Positions 63,703-64,000 of a DNA stretch of 64,000 bases are shown in pieces. The stretch lies in contig WHUZ01000052.1 in assembly GCA_015179045.1 (NCBI GenBank), positions 248,001 through 312,000 on the forward strand. The letters run 5' to 3'. Within the stretch, counting starts at the first letter, position 1. The number at the start of each line of letters is the position of its first letter. The notes below the pieces were generated by a model. It was not told the DNA's origin and ran no database searches. It was given only the letters and a program-made list of their open reading frames with translations. The position numbers and the translations under genes are program-made. This DNA comes from Kalaharituber pfeilii (taxonomy: Eukaryota > Ascomycota > Pezizomycetes > Pezizales > Pezizaceae).

Positions 63703-63983
63703 CATGGGTTACGGCGGATGTAAAGGGGGGGTCCAATATTGTCAGAAAGGAGGTGGTGCTGAGGAGAGTAGAAGAAAAGGGGAGCGAGGAGGTAAGAAGG
63801 AAGAGGGAGTGGCTGGAGGACTTCATGGGGATGAGAGAATTTAGTGTAGAGTGGGATGGAAGAGAGAGAGGGAGAGGAAGAGCAAATGTGGGGGTCCCAC
63901 AAGGGTCCCCCCTATCACCGGTGCTCTTCCTGATATTCATGGCACCAACAATGGAGAATATTGAGAGGAGAGTCAGGGGGTAG
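63699..63983 (+). CDS. LINE ORF2 continuation (RT palm), frame-shifted
   Basis: Third-frame continuation: VAWVTADVKGGSNIVRKEVV, then NVGVPQGSPLSPVLFLIFMA, the conserved RT segment with PQGSPLSP. A second break follows at the G5 run near 63976: VRG is followed by TAG, while adding one base gives VATGVEV as expected before the next RT motif. Window ends here. Confidence 0.85.
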   Translation, partial: VAWVTADVKGGSNIVRKEVVLRRVEEKGSEEVRRKREWLEDFMGMREFSVEWDGRERGRGRANVGVPQGSPLSPVLFLIFMAPTMENIERRVRG

Positions 63984-64000
63984 CAACAGGAGTAGAAGTA

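Larger units (their letters stand above)
58183..64000 (+). mobile_element. Tad1-like non-LTR retrotransposon, near complete, runs off the window
   Basis: Two long overlapping frames, ORF1 (58183-62029, interrupted) and ORF2 (62023 to the edge), with endonuclease and RT in ORF2. The layout matches Tad-clade LINEs of filamentous fungi; RNase H and 3' end lie beyond 64000. The sense strand is extremely purine-rich (GAG, AGG, GGA codons dominate). Breaks: one-base shifts near 58975, 59232, 63691 and 63972, and the hAT MITE at 60573-61471. Whether its tail is the A or B hairpin cannot be seen here. Confidence 0.9.

Overview
The window looks like a transposon-rich stretch of a filamentous ascomycete (Pezizomycotina-type) genome. 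The genes have short introns (56-96 nt) with CTAAC/CTAAT-like branch points. They encode typical fungal families: a NACHT-ankyrin STAND receptor, an Egh16-like secreted protein, an aegerolysin, an F-box protein and a C2H2 protein. The dominant repeats are Tad1-type LINEs (endonuclease, RT, RNase H, CCHC knuckle). I cannot name the species.

Genes. Only five host genes can be modelled with any confidence. They are an F-box gene (4005-6757, minus) cut near its 3' end by a hAT-type MITE, an aegerolysin (12283-12777, minus), a C2H2 protein (20445-21400, plus), a seven-exon NACHT-ankyrin gene (29586-32817, plus) and an Egh16-like gene (45736-46645, minus). The NACHT and Egh16 genes each carry single-base frame breaks. 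Decayed or partial host-like reading frames lie at 14615-15168, 26318-26658, 42205-42488 and 54022-55127.

Mobile DNA. Family A is a group of LINE-type retroelements. Its members share a 3' hairpin (CTCGCC...GGGCGGCATGCGAG or ATCGCC...GCGAT) followed by poly(A). They include 5'-truncated LINEs with RNase H (1135, 18060, 38294, 51310), ORF1-only half-LINEs (9036, 18351, 27491, 42489, 44041, 54526) and insertions of only 37-62 bp that contain little but the hairpin and tail. Family B is a second, unrelated tail (GCCCTGCCATGGCGAACAGC ... GCGGGGTYACGTG, then poly-A) that behaves the same way. Almost all copies have 11-14 bp target-site duplications. Two paralogous copies of an unclassified repeat D (39859-41073 and 56545-57763) give reciprocal empty sites for one A and one B insertion.

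DNA elements include a MULE with 9-bp duplications (48559-50505), hAT MITEs with 8-bp duplications (4465, 39146, 60573), TA-flanked mariner/pogo-type MITEs (16597, 27238, 36818), two fold-back elements (34734, 55669), a Harbinger-like MITE (51) and a solo LTR (42938).

Right end. From 58183 to the window edge lies a near-complete Tad1-like LINE. Its ORF1 (coiled coil, RRM-like region, CCHC knuckles) is split by a GGCC-rich hAT MITE whose removal restores the frame. ORF1 and ORF2 overlap at ATGGTAA, and ORF2 holds endonuclease and RT. It has several one-base frame breaks in homopolymer runs. The layered insertions allow a relative chronology to be read directly from the sequence.
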